From Enoplosus armatus (taxonomy: Eukaryota; Chordata; Actinopteri; Centrarchiformes; Enoplosidae), in contig NC_092191.1 of the NCBI RefSeq assembly GCF_043641665.1, positions 22,779,581 through 22,843,580 on the forward strand: a stretch of 64,000 nucleotides of DNA. Direction: 5' to 3'. Positions 25,251 through 36,786 of this stretch are shown here, one piece after another. The notes below the pieces were generated by a model. That model saw only the letters and a list, made by a program, of their open reading frames with translations. It was not told the DNA's origin and searched no databases. A program made the translations under genes and the position numbers. How positions within the stretch are numbered: the stretch's first letter is position 1; each line of letters opens with the position of its first letter.

Positions 25251-26505
25251 CTGTTTGCTTTGCACTGTTAAATGATGCCACACACTGCTTAAGGGAGGGG
25301 GGCCATGTATTTGCTTAACAACTGGCTTTGTAATGAGCAAACACACTAAACAATACAAGTTTAAGAAATGAAGCATGTTGAACTCAAATAGTCATGTCAT
25401 TACTTAAACAAGTTATAATCTGAGATTAAGTGATTCAATTGAATTTTTTTTTTATTCTTTATATGCTAAAATGCAGACACATTTGCTAAATCCTGGATCC
25501 ACTTTATTCATTTATATATAATTTTTCAGATTTAAATGTATCCCAGTACAGTTAATCATGTATCAAATTGTTTTCTCTACTCTTATTTCCAGCCTGATAA
25601 AACAATGAACTGGTCCCAATGCTTCAAAGGTGACATAAATATATTGATTTAATGATATGATAAATCTATGGCAACAGTACGCGGACTCACTTACAATATC
25701 GGGATTATTGTTTACAACAACTCTAGCATACAACAAAAAAAAAATCATATGGACTGGCTTTCCCCGCCTGTAAATACCATTTCCATGAAATTCAAGAAAC
25801 TCCTTCACCAAACAGTGATGCAGAGCAAAGAGTAAGGAGACAAATCAGAGCCTGCTCTCCTCTCAGCCACAAGACAAGCAGCAGCCCAAAGAGGCTGGAC
25901 ATCCATCACAGTTATGACTATCTTGGTAGTGCTGACCTGCAGTCATTGCATTGCTACGAATAGCGAGTCTCCACTCTCTGTGATTAAGGGCCTTCTGGGG
26001 GCCGTACAAAGCCGGGTGCTGCATGTAGCCATGTTGGATGCTCAGGCTGATTAATAGTTAACGGGGGCCCTTAGAGCTGAGCGGGAGTGCCTGCGATGAG
26101 TTAGCATGGCATATGTAAGGGAAATGAAAGCAGTGCCGTTGGATTCTAATGTCTCCCTGTTTGCCACTGTAGCCTCACCTAGCGTCGAATCAATTGGCTC
26201 AGCAAAATAGCGTGTCAGGAAGTTGCATTTCAAATCAGGCAGTGAATCATCCAGAAACACACACACAAACAAACTGATATGATGCATATACAGTGGGGCA
26301 AACAAGTATTTAGTCAGCCACCAATTGTGCAAGTTCTCCCACTTAAAAGATGAGAGAGGTCTCCAATTTTCATCATAGGTATACCTCAACTATGAGAGAC
26401 AAAATGAGAAAATAAAATCCAGAAAATCACATTGTCTGATTTTTAAAGAATTTATTTGCAAGTTATGGTGGAAAATAAGTATTTGGTCAATAACAAAAGT
26501 TCATC

Positions 26506-27541
26506 TCAATACTTTGTTATATACCCTTTGTTGACAATGACAGAGGTAAAACGTTTTCTGTAAGTCTTCACAAGGTTTTCACACACTGTTGCTGGTATTT
26601 TGGCCCATTCCTCCATGCAGATCCCCTCTAGAGCAGTGATGTTTTGGGGCTGTCGCTGGGCAACACAGACTTTCAACTCCCTCCAAAGAGGGAGTTGAAA
26701 GTCTATGGGGTTGAGATCTGGAGACTGGCTAGGCCACTCCAGGACCTTGAAATGCTTCTTATGAAGCCACTCCTTCGTTGCCCGGGCGGTGTGTTTGGGA
26801 TCATTGTCATGCTGAAAGACCCAGCCACGTTTCACCTTCAATGCCCTTGCTGATGGAAGGAGGTTTTCACTCAAAATATCACGATACATGGCCCCATTCA
26901 TTCTTTCCTTTACACGGATCAGTCGTCCTGGTCCCTTTGCAGAAAAACAGCCCCAAAGCATGATGTTTCCACCCCCATGCTTCACAGTAGGTATGGTGTT
27001 CTTTGGATGCAACTCAGCATTCTTTCTCCTCCAAACACGACAAGTTGAGTTTTTACCAAAAAGTTCTATTTTGGTTTCATCTGACCATATGACATTCTCC
27101 CAATCCTCTTCTGGATCATCCAAATGCTCTCTAGCAAACTTCAGACGGGCCTGGACATGTACTGGCTTAAGCAGGGGGACACGTCTGGCACTGCAGGATT
27201 TGAGTCCCTGGCGGCGTAGTGTGTTACTGATGGTAGCCTTTGTTACTTTGGTCCCAGCTCTCTGCAGGTCATTCACTAGGTCCCCCCGTGTGGTTCTGGG
27301 ATTTTTGCTCACCGTTCTCGTGATCATTTTGACCCCACGGGGTGAGATCTTGCGTGGAGCCCCAGATCGAGGGAGATTATCAGTGGTCTTGTATGTCTTC
27401 CATTTTCTAATAATTGCTCCCATAGTTGATTTCTTCACACCAAGCTGCTTACCTATTGCAGATTCAGTCTTCCCAGCCTGGTGCAGGTCTACAATTTTGT
27501 TTCTGGTGTCAGCTCTTTGACAGCTCTTTGGTCTTGGCCAT
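26506..27541 (-). pseudogene. Tc1-family transposase, frameshifted and lacking the catalytic Glu
   Basis: The original ATG is at 27541-27539 and starts MAKTKELSK, but a short repeated AGCTCTTT word (27511-27518 and 27522-27529) adds 4 bases and brings a TGA at 27511-27509. The rest is open from 27438: helix-turn-helix DNA-binding part ([20 protein letters not shown]), SDETKIE with the first Asp, and QHDNDPKHT with the second. At the third site family members have NPIENLWRE; here it reads [12 protein letters not shown] because of a templated hairpin insertion at 26668-26703, so the DDE Glu is gone. The span of 1,036 nt is 345 codons plus one base, agreeing with one uncorrected frameshift. It cannot make active enzyme. 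Confidence 0.94.
26668..26703. repeat. Perfect 16-bp hairpin inside the Tc1 transposase
   Basis: GACTTTCAACTCCCTC at 26668-26683 is exactly reverse complementary to 26688-26703, with a 4-nt CAAA loop. Relative to the family sequence the left arm looks like a copy of the right arm (GAGGGAGTTGAAAGTC, which encodes the normal REL-KV part) replacing the two codons for Glu-Asn. Net gain is 9 bases, so the frame continues. This is the signature of a replication template switch, not of a structural RNA element. Confidence 0.9.
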
Positions 27542-28140
27542 AGTGGAGTTTGGAGTCTGACTGTTTGAGGTTGTGGACAGGTGTCTTTTATACTGATAAA
27601 GAGTTCAAACAGGTGCCATTAATACAGGTAACGAGTGGAGGACAGAGGAGCCTCTTAAAGAAGAAGTTACAGGTCTGTGAGAGCCAGAAATCTTGCTTGT
27701 TTGTAGGTGACCAAATACTTATTTTACAGAGGAATTTGCCAATTAATTCATTAAAAAGCCTACAATGTGATTTCCTGGATTCTTTCCCCCCATTCTGTCT
27801 CTCATAGTTGAAGTGTACCTATGATGAAAATGACAGGCCTCTCTCATCTTTTTAAGTGGGAGAACTTGCACAATTGGTGGCTGAATACTTTTTTGCCCCA
27901 CTGTACATGTATATCTTGAAGGCAGAGACCAACATTTCTTATGCAAGTCCACACAAAAACTCTAGTATTGAGGTCACAGATGGGTCGAAGTAATGGATAC
28001 AACACCAGCCGCAAACTGGCTCAAACAATAGTACAATGGTGTGGTCAAAAGTGCTTGTTTCACTGTTGGAGCTGAAGTGATTAATTATTTGTAGTGCTCG
28101 CCCATACAGATGAAGTGCAAATCAAATCGCAGTGCCAACC

Positions 28141-28612
28141 ATCGTTAGTTGGTACCTGAGCCGTAGGGCAAAGCTTTCGATTTACCACTTGGTCTACATC
28201 CCAACCCTAACCTATGGTCATGAACTTTGGGTAGTGACCGAAAGAATGAGATTGTGGATATAAGCAGCCGAAATGGGTTTCCTCCATAGGGTGGCTGGGC
28301 TCAGCCTTAAAGATGAGGTGAGGAGCTCAGTCATACGAAAGGAGCCAGTTGAGGTGGTTCGGGCATCTGATCAGGATGGCTCCTGGGCGCCTTCCTTTGG
28401 AGGTCTTTCAGGCACATCCAACTGGTAGGAGACCCCGGGGTAGACCCAGAACACTCTGGAGGGACTACATATCTCATCTGGCCTGGGAACGCCTCAGGAT
28501 CCCCCAGGAGGAGCTGCAAAACGTTGCTAGGATGAGGCACTTCTGGACTACCTTGCTTAGCCTGCTGCCACTGCGAACCAGCCCCGGATAAGCAGAAAGA
28601 AATGGACGGACG
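28141..28612 (+). pseudogene. Non-LTR retrotransposon 3' end, 5'-truncated
   Basis: The plus strand first reads YHLVYIPTLTYGHELWVVTE, then has an in-frame TAA after RMRLWI, continues AAEMGFLHRVAGLSLKDEVR, and shifts frame near 28350 into RWFGHLIRMAPGRLPLEVFQ, RPRGRPRTLWRDYISHLAWE and LLSLLPLRTSPG. This is the well-known C-terminal tail of a fish LINE ORF2. The 3' end GATAAGCAGAAAGAAATGG followed by GACGGACGG resembles the usual short tandem tail. With a stop and at least one deletion it is dead. Confidence 0.85.
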
Positions 28613-29756
28613 GCACACAGTGAGGTGCAGACCAGCATGAACTGGAGTAAAGGTGACCCTGATGAAGGCAGGATAGCCAAAAATGTTTGGTGAATAAAGC
28701 ATGGTATAGAAAAGAGTTGTTTGACGTATTTTCATTTTCATTAGCCTGGTAAGTGGCAATAATGGTCAAAATATTCCAAATTTTGCGATGAGTGGACCCA
28801 ACAGTAAAAGGGTTTTGTAGGCAAACCCATAAGTCAGTTGTACCATGTGTCAGGACATGGAATCCTTGTGAAATCCCTGTATCTTAGATTGCTTTTTGTT
28901 GCCGGTGATATGTATCATACACTGGGCAAAAACCTATCAGCTAGAGAGAGAATAAATGAAGGAGAACGTAACATTGGATATTACGCATACGACAGCACCG
29001 ATAAATTAAAGATTTGATTGCGTTGTGGTATCGATGCTTAGACGTTCTGGTGGCTCAGTGACATTATGAGCAAATCATGTACCCACAGCAACTGAAGTTC
29101 TAATCTATGGCTTTTCTAAACATGCGTGTTATGTCTCTCTTTACTGCGTACTGTCTAATAAAAATATAGATGCAGTTTATATCCTTTTAGACTTCCTTGC
29201 TCACCTGTACGAGGACAACAACATGTCATCTTGGACACCGCACGGCCAAATAGTTCAAACCTGGAGACGGCACTGATAATGAAACCACAGAAAATCCCGC
29301 ACTGGTATCAAATGTCAGAGAAATTCTACTTAACCCCCAAACCATGTTGTCCACTCACGACTCCTGCCTACACACACTAGCTATCAAATCCCTTCAACTG
29401 GATGGATACAATGTAAAATACCTCTGCTCAGCTATTCCTCCTCTAAGTGGAACAATACCAATCATTTCAGTGCAGCTCATAATTCAGCTCCTGGGAACCA
29501 AGGTCCATTTCTAATGAGGCTGGCTGAGATGCATAGAGGCATTGCTGGTGTAGAATGAGCACACTTGATAATTACCCTTAATTGGCTGGTGCTGCAGTTG
29601 CGCGTGGGTGTGTGTGCATGATCATACAAGAGGAGAGGCAACACTCCAATCACCACTGATGAAAGTTTGTTCATAAAGCATCTCGGTGTTTCCTAACACA
29701 CTGCTGTAATCACTCAAGGAAGCCCAAGAAACTGCTACATTTAAAATGAGATGGTC

Positions 29757-29905
29757 TCCATCGGGAGCAACTTAGGGTTCAGTGTCTTGCGCACTTCAGC
29801 ATGTCGGGGGGGGGTGCTAACCACAGCGTCACCATGGCGCCAAAAAGGTGTCCACGTGTGACAGTGCTAACCACAGCGTCACCATGGCGCCAAAAATGTG
29901 TCCAC
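29757..29905 (-). repeat. SINE fragment with tandem duplication of its head
   Basis: Wording CATCGGGAGCAACTTAGGGT and CAGTGTCTTGC matches the tail part of the SINE at 47981-48271, followed by its head (GTGCTAACCACAGCGTCACC). The 41-bp head piece is present twice at a 50-bp period (29815-29855 and 29865-29905), differing by one base. The B-box part is missing and a G run sits at the junction. Confidence 0.8.
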
Positions 29906-29999
29906 TCCGTGTCAAACCAAATTTAAAAAAAAAAAAAGCTCTTTTTAGCTCTATGGAGCCTTTTAGCCTCTTTTATCTCATTGTTTTGGTTTTACAGCA

Positions 30000-30400
30000 C
30001 ACAGTGTTCTTTGGTCCAGACCGAAATATTGGATGGATTGTTGAATTGACTGCCATGAACTTTTGTATAGACATTCATGGAGAATAGATCCCAATGACTT
30101 TGTGTTCCTCAGACTTTTCCTCGAGCGCCACCATGTTTTTGGTTTTGAGCAGAATGGCTGTTGAATGGATTGCCATGCCATTTTAAGACAGACATTCAGG
30201 TCCTCCTTAGGAAGAATCACGAAGACTTCGGTGATCCCCTGATTTTTCATCTTGCACCCTCATCAGGGCAAAATTTTACTTTGGTTTATGAACAAATAAC
30301 TACCTAGCTAGTTAGAATAAATGTTAGAATAAATAAGAGTAAATACCATACCTGTTAAACATTAGCACGTTAACATGTCATTGAGAGCATGTTAGCATGC
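30000..30400 (+). repeat. Dispersed repeat, copy 3 (class unknown)
   Basis: Contains ATTGGATGGATTG, AGACATTCATGGAG, GATCCCAATGACTT, CTCGAGCGCCACCATG and CTTCGGTGATCCCCTGA, repeating with about a 130-bp internal period, and ends in AGCACGTTAACATG and TTAGCATGCTGAT. Same orientation as the copy at 24870-25250. Confidence 0.7.
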
Positions 30401-30927
30401 TGATATAAAAAATTAGAAGCGAATTTTAGAGGTGGCAAAGTCAATAGAAATACGTGAGTGGTGTGAATTTGCCCGGGTCGGTGCAAACTGGTGCCAAGAC
30501 ATGTCCACCTGAACCCAGTTTCCCCAGTTGACAATGTTTCAACTTGAGTTTGCAAATTTGCACTTCGTGAATATGCTTCATTAACATATAGAGCCAAGAG
30601 GACACTAGGAGAGGGACTAAAGGGAAACAAAAAGAATGAGTTTTTGCTAAGCACAAACACACAGGCACGCTACCACAGAAAGGAGCGGTGTGTCAATTGC
30701 TAGCTAGCTTACAGCTAACGTCTGTACAGCGCAGCTGGTACATTGGCTGTTTGGGGGGGGATTAACACAAATGGTCCAGTGGTCAAATTCGTGCGAGTAA
30801 GAAATTTGCTTCCCTTTCTGTCTCAACACACCTTTTAGTCTTATAAAAAGGTCCTGTTCAGCACATATCTTGGTCACATTTTTTAATAACCAAAAAATGC
30901 TTCTTTATGTTATGAGTTTGTTAAAAA

Positions 30928-30929
<2 letters not shown>

Positions 30930-30958
<29 letters not shown>
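30930..30958. repeat. (TA)n microsatellite
   Basis: About 14 TA units after a short A run. Confidence 0.95.
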
Positions 30959-30961
<3 letters not shown>

Positions 30962-33858
30962 CCAGCAAATCATTATTTCGATATTTTTTTTACTTTAAAA
31001 TATCGACATCAGTATCTAGATCTAGTATTAAAACAAACAAACAAGCTTCAATAAACCCCACTGTAGCCTACACCGGCCCAGCACCAAAACGGCAGACAAA
31101 GTTAGCGACTAAACGCGAAGAAACCGTTATATTTAGCAGCTAAATCTCCCCCCTCAAGGATCAATAAAGTATTTCTGATTCCGATTCTGATAAAGAACCA
31201 GATATTCATCTTAGTGGTCGGGGGAGACCAGAGCTAAAAGGAAAGTAAATATTGGACTTAGATTCATTAGGTAGCAAGAAACAAGAGACCAAATGAATAC
31301 TAATGTTGCTCAATGTCTGCTAGATATGCAAATATACAACTGTTTTGTAATGTTAACAACTTTACAAGGCAATGTCAAGACTGCACAGCATCTAAATTCT
31401 TAAATTATTATTAAATACACGCAAGTGGATTTGTTGTGACCACTCTAGCAGATTGTAGAGTAACATATCCAACCCAGTGCTGCCATAACAAACCCATTGA
31501 GACAACAGGATATGACAGTCATTGGTCTTCATAAAACCCATACGCTCCACACACCCACTTGTTTACTGTAATGGTCAATAAAAGCAAAGCCAGAAAACAT
31601 TAAATGGGTTACCACCGAGTCTCAACTCATGGGTGAACAGGAGAGCGGGTGCGTGGGCTGGTGGCTGCTACGGGGGACGGGTGTCTGTTGACTTACCAAG
31701 GGGAAAAAGGCGTTGAACATGCGGTTCAAACCGAGTGGGTGGCCAATACTCTGACTCAAGCTCATGGCTGGACAATGTCAGGTCTTCCTGAGCCCTCTAG
31801 GGCAACGGAACAGAGGAGAGAGTAGCTGAAATAGTAAGACTGTGACATGTCTCCGCCAACTCACCATCTGCCTCAGTGGACACTGTAGATAATGTGCATC
31901 GCAGCAAGACTATGTGGAACAACCTGGGAAAAAAAACGTGGCCTGAAGCTCTGTGCCATTTCAAAGGACGGAAGGAACAGTGGCTGCATTTTTGTGCGCA
32001 AAGAGTCCCTTTATAAACCAAACTACTCAAGTTAGTTTTGCGTTGACATACTCTGTGTGGACATCTTAAGTGGGTTAGAATAAGTAGGAAAACTCAAGCT
32101 CTTAGAATAAAAAAAACAAAATCTGGCTCACTCCTATTTGAAACTGGTAACTGCGAACCAGAAAAATCATTCCTGTCATTTAAGTTTTTAAGTATCTGCA
32201 CAAAACATTTATGTGAAAGACACTATGGGTTCTTGCTTAGATGAGAAACCTTTCCATTTTATTCTTCAACCTCGTCATTTGAGTCGAGTAGAAACAGACC
32301 ATTTCAAAACCTTTAGATTAGTACAAAGAATGAATATTCATTTGGGATCATAATGAATTTTTCCTACATTAGAAGAAGTCTACTACATAAAGAGGAAGAG
32401 GAAATATTAAAGTAACTGTCAGCAGAAACTAAATTACAATGTGTCCAACACTTGATCTCGATGAAAAACGCCATGAGGTCAAGGAAGAGGCGAAGGAGAA
32501 TTCATAAGGACTTAGGAAAAGACAACCGCGGTGCTGAGAGAATCTGACTGCACTTCCAATAGGCAATTGGAATTATGCGACGGCGGATGTTATTGACGTG
32601 GGACTGCCGTGGCCGCTTTTTAATGTTGCTGCCGCAAGGAACTGTAGGACGGCATCATCTCCTTTCCTTTCGTTAAGGATGGCCCGGTATGCTAAAGGAG
32701 ATAGAAAAAAAAAAGGAAGCACTGAAGAACTTTTCCTTAGCATTTAGAGAATTCCACTCTCTCTGATCATGGCTTCCTTTATACTTCCGGGTCATTTCAC
32801 TCAGTTAGGAACCTCCTTCAACAAATAAAGACTATTCGACCGCAACTCCTGTTTCAAATGTGGTGATTATGGCACTAAAATGGAAACCACAATAGGACAC
32901 CCAGTAATGATTTTCGGGAAGGTAAAATACCATACGTTTTGGTAAAAAAAAAAATAGAGAAAGCTGCATCAACTACTCCCAAAAACTGTCTATCTGTTCA
33001 GAAATTGTTTGAAAATTGAAAAGATGCATAGGCAAGAGATTGGGACTTTTCCCAACGCTTGCAAAGTAACCAACATACGCCATACACCGCTGATCTTGTT
33101 ATGTTATTGGCTAAAATGTCTGCAAGTGATACCAACCAGATGCTGCAACTGGCCAGCTTTACAAAAAGGGAAGAGTAAGGTTGTCTGTATCAAGTTCTTG
33201 CTCGTTTTAGAGAGGTTGCCTTGCTTTACTGACTTGTAACTTGTTCGTTGGACTCTCACGGTGAAAAGGGTTCAAACGTTACAGTGATTCAGCTTGTATC
33301 TGCCCTCTAATACGACAAAAAAACTTACGGGGTTGAGTTTCACATGCTTTCCCTGTTACAAAACATGTAATTGTTGTCGTAACATTGAGATCTTACCATT
33401 GTGGTGGTGTAAGGAATCACCCCAGGTGCCGTCCCCGTATGTTTGATCGGACCACCTCTCGACCTGTACTGAGGCCTCTACCCATTAACAGGTAAGCAGC
33501 TGAATATATATATCTCTTCTTAAGCTTGTCAGCACCCATAACTAGCAGGTAGTGACCTAAAGGAAGGGTCAGCCATGGAGGTTATGAGGACGGGAGCGTG
33601 AAGGAAAGAAGATAGTTGCAGTACTGTTGTTTTACCGACATCCTCAGATTCAGCTGCAGCGCTCTCGATTACCCCCGAGGTCAAGATAACGCTAAAACTA
33701 TAAACTACTGATCTGCCTGGGGATATTGAAAGTATGGTGGTGGCGGCAGGTGATGATGGTATTAAACCAGCCACAGTAAATCCTGGCTGAAATGCTGAAA
33801 TAGGTTTGTTACCTTTTTGTAAGTGCTGAATTAAGTTAGGTTGTCTTTATAGTGTTCA

Positions 33859-33862
<4 letters not shown>

Positions 33863-33895
<33 letters not shown>
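33863..33895. repeat. (GT)n microsatellite
   Basis: About 16 perfect GT units. Confidence 0.95.
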
Positions 33896-33898
<3 letters not shown>

Positions 33899-34894
33899 AC
33901 CCTAAGGAAGACGGGTATACCGTTCATACACATTGGTCGTGTTTTTAAAGCAACCAGCTTTTTAACTTTTGTACTTGAACAAAGCAGCGTGCTTCGGAAT
34001 CTTGTGGAATCCATTAATTTCTTGTGGATAGCTGGAACTGTATGCAACTGGGTAACTTTGCAGGAGAAGGGTGGGTCGCACATTTACACTCTAGAGGCAC
34101 AGGAGCACTAAGATTGCAAATGTGGCTGTGATCTGTTTGTTTAAAGCTCTTACGGAGTCAACATTAAAACAATAATTGTGACACCTGTCCAGCAGGTGAG
34201 AGTGAGTCATAGTGCTCGGAGAAATGAGCTGACTGGATCTGAAGCCTGTTGACATACATTAAGAACTGCAGTCCAACTGCGCTGACCTATGCTCAAATGC
34301 ATAAACTGGAAGGGAACGCAGTTTTCCTCATTTATTAAACTCAACAATTCAGAATGGAGCTGAGAGAAACTAACCATAAAAGTACCCACTGACGTAGATA
34401 GCAAAGGGTGTCGCACAGAGAAGTAGAATTAGGAAATGAAAAGGCAGGGAAAGTTAGATGGCAAGAGAGGAGCGTAGACAGCTGAGCAGGCATGGTGCGT
34501 TTATTTCGGAAGCCACTCTTTTAAAGATAAATATCGAAGTGCGTGCCCAGACCCCCCACATCTTTCCACTGCCTCTCTCTTTGTCCTCCACCCAGCCTCA
34601 ACCATGCTTTATTTCCCTACTGCCTCCCTATTGTTGCCCATTCTTCCTCCACTCCTCCCCTCTCTGCAGGTCTGCCAAAATAACAGCAGCTGATGATGAT
34701 GATGGGCTCGACTGAACTCGGAGCAGAGCGTGGCACGGTGGGGCTGAATTCACCTCCTTTTTGTCTTTTTCTCTTTTCCGCTGGCGCGCGGGTTGTTTAG
34801 GTGGTGGCTGTACGGGTGTGTGCGCTCAACCAGCCCCCAAAGCAGTGGGAGAGGAGGAGACAACAGTAAGCATGAGCAATGTCATTTCCCCCTC

Positions 34895-34940
34895 CCTCCT
34901 CCTCCTCCTCCTCCTCCTCCTCCTCCTCCTCCTCCTCCTC
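34895..34940. repeat. (TCC)n microsatellite
   Basis: About 15 TCC units, pyrimidine-only on the plus strand. It lies roughly 1 kb upstream of the candidate first exons of the tunar-like gene, in a locally GC-rich, polypyrimidine-rich stretch. Confidence 0.95.
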
Positions 34941-35299
34941 TCTCATTCTCCTTCATTGCCACAGCCATCAGGATCCGTCTTCCCTCTCTCGCCATCATTC
35001 TGCTTGGTTATGCAATGCACAGTCCTCCCATGGTGACTAACTGGTGTTGGAGACCTACCGTAACACTGCTGTCACTGGCGGTAGATGCAGATCCATAAAT
35101 GCCATAGCAACCGTCTGGCGCTCCGGCTGCCTTTCTACAGACGTCTGCTCCATGGGATTTTACAGCTTTTCCTCCTCTTCTGGAATATCACCTGCCAGAC
35201 TCGACTAATTCAGGGAACCTGCCTGTTCTTAGAGACACCATCAGCTGATCCTACTAATATAATAACGCACCGTGTTGGCAGGCGGGCTTCAGTGATGAG

Positions 35300-35900
35300 C
35301 AAGAGGCTTTTTTGAAAAAAGGCACTAATCGCACTGTTCCCCCACAAGAGTTCCGAAGCGAGCAGGAGGGACGCCACAGCACGAGGGGGTGTGTAGATCT
35401 ACTGATGAGATGGGGAGGGGGGCGGAGGAGTTGTGTGGAGCAGTTTAGGCAAAGCGGTGACGGGGAACTCAAGAGAGGGAGCAGACGAGGAGGATGAGAA
35501 GAACAATGGGGAGGCGGGATGGGGCAAATGGGGAGGGGGTTTCTCCTCGCCACCTAAAAAGAGGCTGCAAGCTCTTTAGCAGCAGCAGCGATGCAAACCT
35601 GCTGATAAAAACCTGACTGCAAAGACTTGTGAGGGCAAACTTAATCAAAAGGGAAGTTGGGGGGGGGGGTGGGTTTTTTTTTGTGTGAACCTGACAGGTG
35701 GCGCTATAGACTGGAGGAGTAAAGAAGTGACAAAAGGAGGTTTTCACTGGAAGCGCAGCCGAGCACCGCAAAGCCGCCGCGACACCGCTGCCTTCTACTC
35801 CTCTTCTCCGTCACTTTGTCGGTCGCTCACAGGCACCGGGACTGTGGCTCCACAGCCGCTCACTCCCACCCCCCACCCCCCCCCCCCCTTTCTCCCCCAG
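35300..35900 (+). promoter_or_regulatory. tunar: Candidate promoter / 5' region of the tunar-like gene
   Basis: A locally GC-rich stretch with CpG-containing words (for example AAAGCCGCCGCGACACCGCT at 35771-35790) in an otherwise AT-rich intron, directly upstream of the candidate spliced exon that leads to the microprotein ORF. No TATA box at a convincing distance is seen. This is an inference from composition and position only; the transcription start cannot be placed by eye. Confidence 0.35.
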
Positions 35901-35996
35901 GTCTCCACATGTAGCATGCCCTTAAAGCCACGGTTTTCCAGTGAGGATCCAAAAAGCATGCCGGATGACGTTTTCTTACACCTTAGACGCCTTAGG
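35901..35996 (+). other. tunar: Candidate 5' exon of the tunar-like transcript, carrying a uORF
   Basis: A strong polypyrimidine tract and ctcccccag end at 35900 and a donor (TTAGG followed by gtaagc) follows at 35997, framing a 96-nt exon; it could also be the end of a longer first exon. It has a minimal ATG-TAG at 35909-35914 and a longer uORF from ATG at 35916 (MPLKPRFSSEDPKS...) that reads open to the donor. Spliced to 36787 the uORF would continue ISVPLPG and stop at 36808-36810, giving 34 codons ending 15 nt before the main ATG. Splicing is predicted, not observed. Confidence 0.4.
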
Positions 35997-36786
35997 GTAA
36001 GCCACTTTTTCTTTATACCATCATTTTTATATTTGTCTGTCATTGCCTTATTTCTTGAATTAGAGTGAATTTAGTGACAACTATGCTGCATGTTGACATG
36101 AGTTGCGGGGACTGATGATTGTAGTTCCATTCCCAAATGAGCCCAAGCCAAGAATGACCCTGTTTACCTTTTTTGCTCACACATTTCTCTTGGAGACGAC
36201 ACCATCGCAAGCTCCTTGTCCTTACCTTCTAAGACTCCTCCACGGGGGAGGTGGGAATTATGCTTAGAATAACTACTTACAAGGACCTGGGGGTGGAGGG
36301 TGGTTAATCATTAAAGGCAAAAGAAAAGAGGTGGGCGCGTGCAAGGGGGCTCTAAATGGCAGCATTAAATCATGCTTATTTTGACATGGGGGGGGACGCC
36401 ATTGAGCATTACTGGTGGCAATTTAACAGTTTCATTGCAGATAATCCAAGGATGAGGCTGAGCGAGTGCTGGCGTCAAGCTCAATGTTGTCGAGGTGCTC
36501 GGCTTCAAGCTGTGGCAGGTCATAAACACTGGCGTTCACAGACTAATCTCCACTCCGCTCTATGTGGCCATTGTTTTGTTTGATTCACTGACTGATTTCT
36601 TTCTGAGCGGGGGGGGGGGGGGGGTACGTTGGTGCTTTGGGCTGGTAGATTAGCAGGCAGACGAGGTCAAAAGAAGTAACACTAAGCCTTGAAAGCAGCA
36701 TGTTAATTCAGACCAGGTTCTGTTGTTCCTTTCCATGCACGTGTGACAACTTCTGACACGGTCTCCATGATTTCCTTGTATTCCAG

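Larger units (their letters stand above)
21584..26290 (-). other. birc6: Large birc6 intron, part 1
   Basis: This is the 3' part of the 22,650-bp intron spanning 21584-44233. It has an AT-rich (ATA)n tract (about 22084-22117) and two copies of one dispersed repeat (23620-24020 and 24870-25250). No exon was recognised on either strand; the 153-codon minus ORF at 23162-23623 resembles nothing I know and contains a long Lys run from a poly-T tract. Confidence 0.8.
26291..27903 (-). mobile_element. Tc1/mariner transposon with TA duplication, inactivated
   Basis: A complete 1,613-bp element with inverted termini starting CAGTGGGGCAAA on both sides and a TA at each flank (26289-26290 and 27904-27905). 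The terminal inverted repeats are about 197 bp each (26291-26488 and 27708-27903), with scattered mismatches including AGTATTTAGTCAGCC against AGTATTCAGCC. The single internal gene is a broken transposase on the minus strand. It sits in the large birc6 intron in the same orientation as birc6. Confidence 0.96.
27904..34450 (-). other. birc6: Large birc6 intron, part 2
   Basis: Contains a LINE 3' end (28141-28612), a SINE fragment with a tandem duplication (29757-29905), a dispersed repeat (30000-30400), a TA microsatellite (30930-30958), a LINE/SINE-like tail word ATCAATAAAGTATTTCTGAT at about 31159-31178, and a GT microsatellite (33863-33895). The rest, including 31200-33860, shows nothing recognisable. 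Confidence 0.8.

Noticed and set aside
26888..27520. 210-codon plus-strand ORF
   Set aside because: It is the antisense shadow of the Tc1 transposase, which explains its openness.
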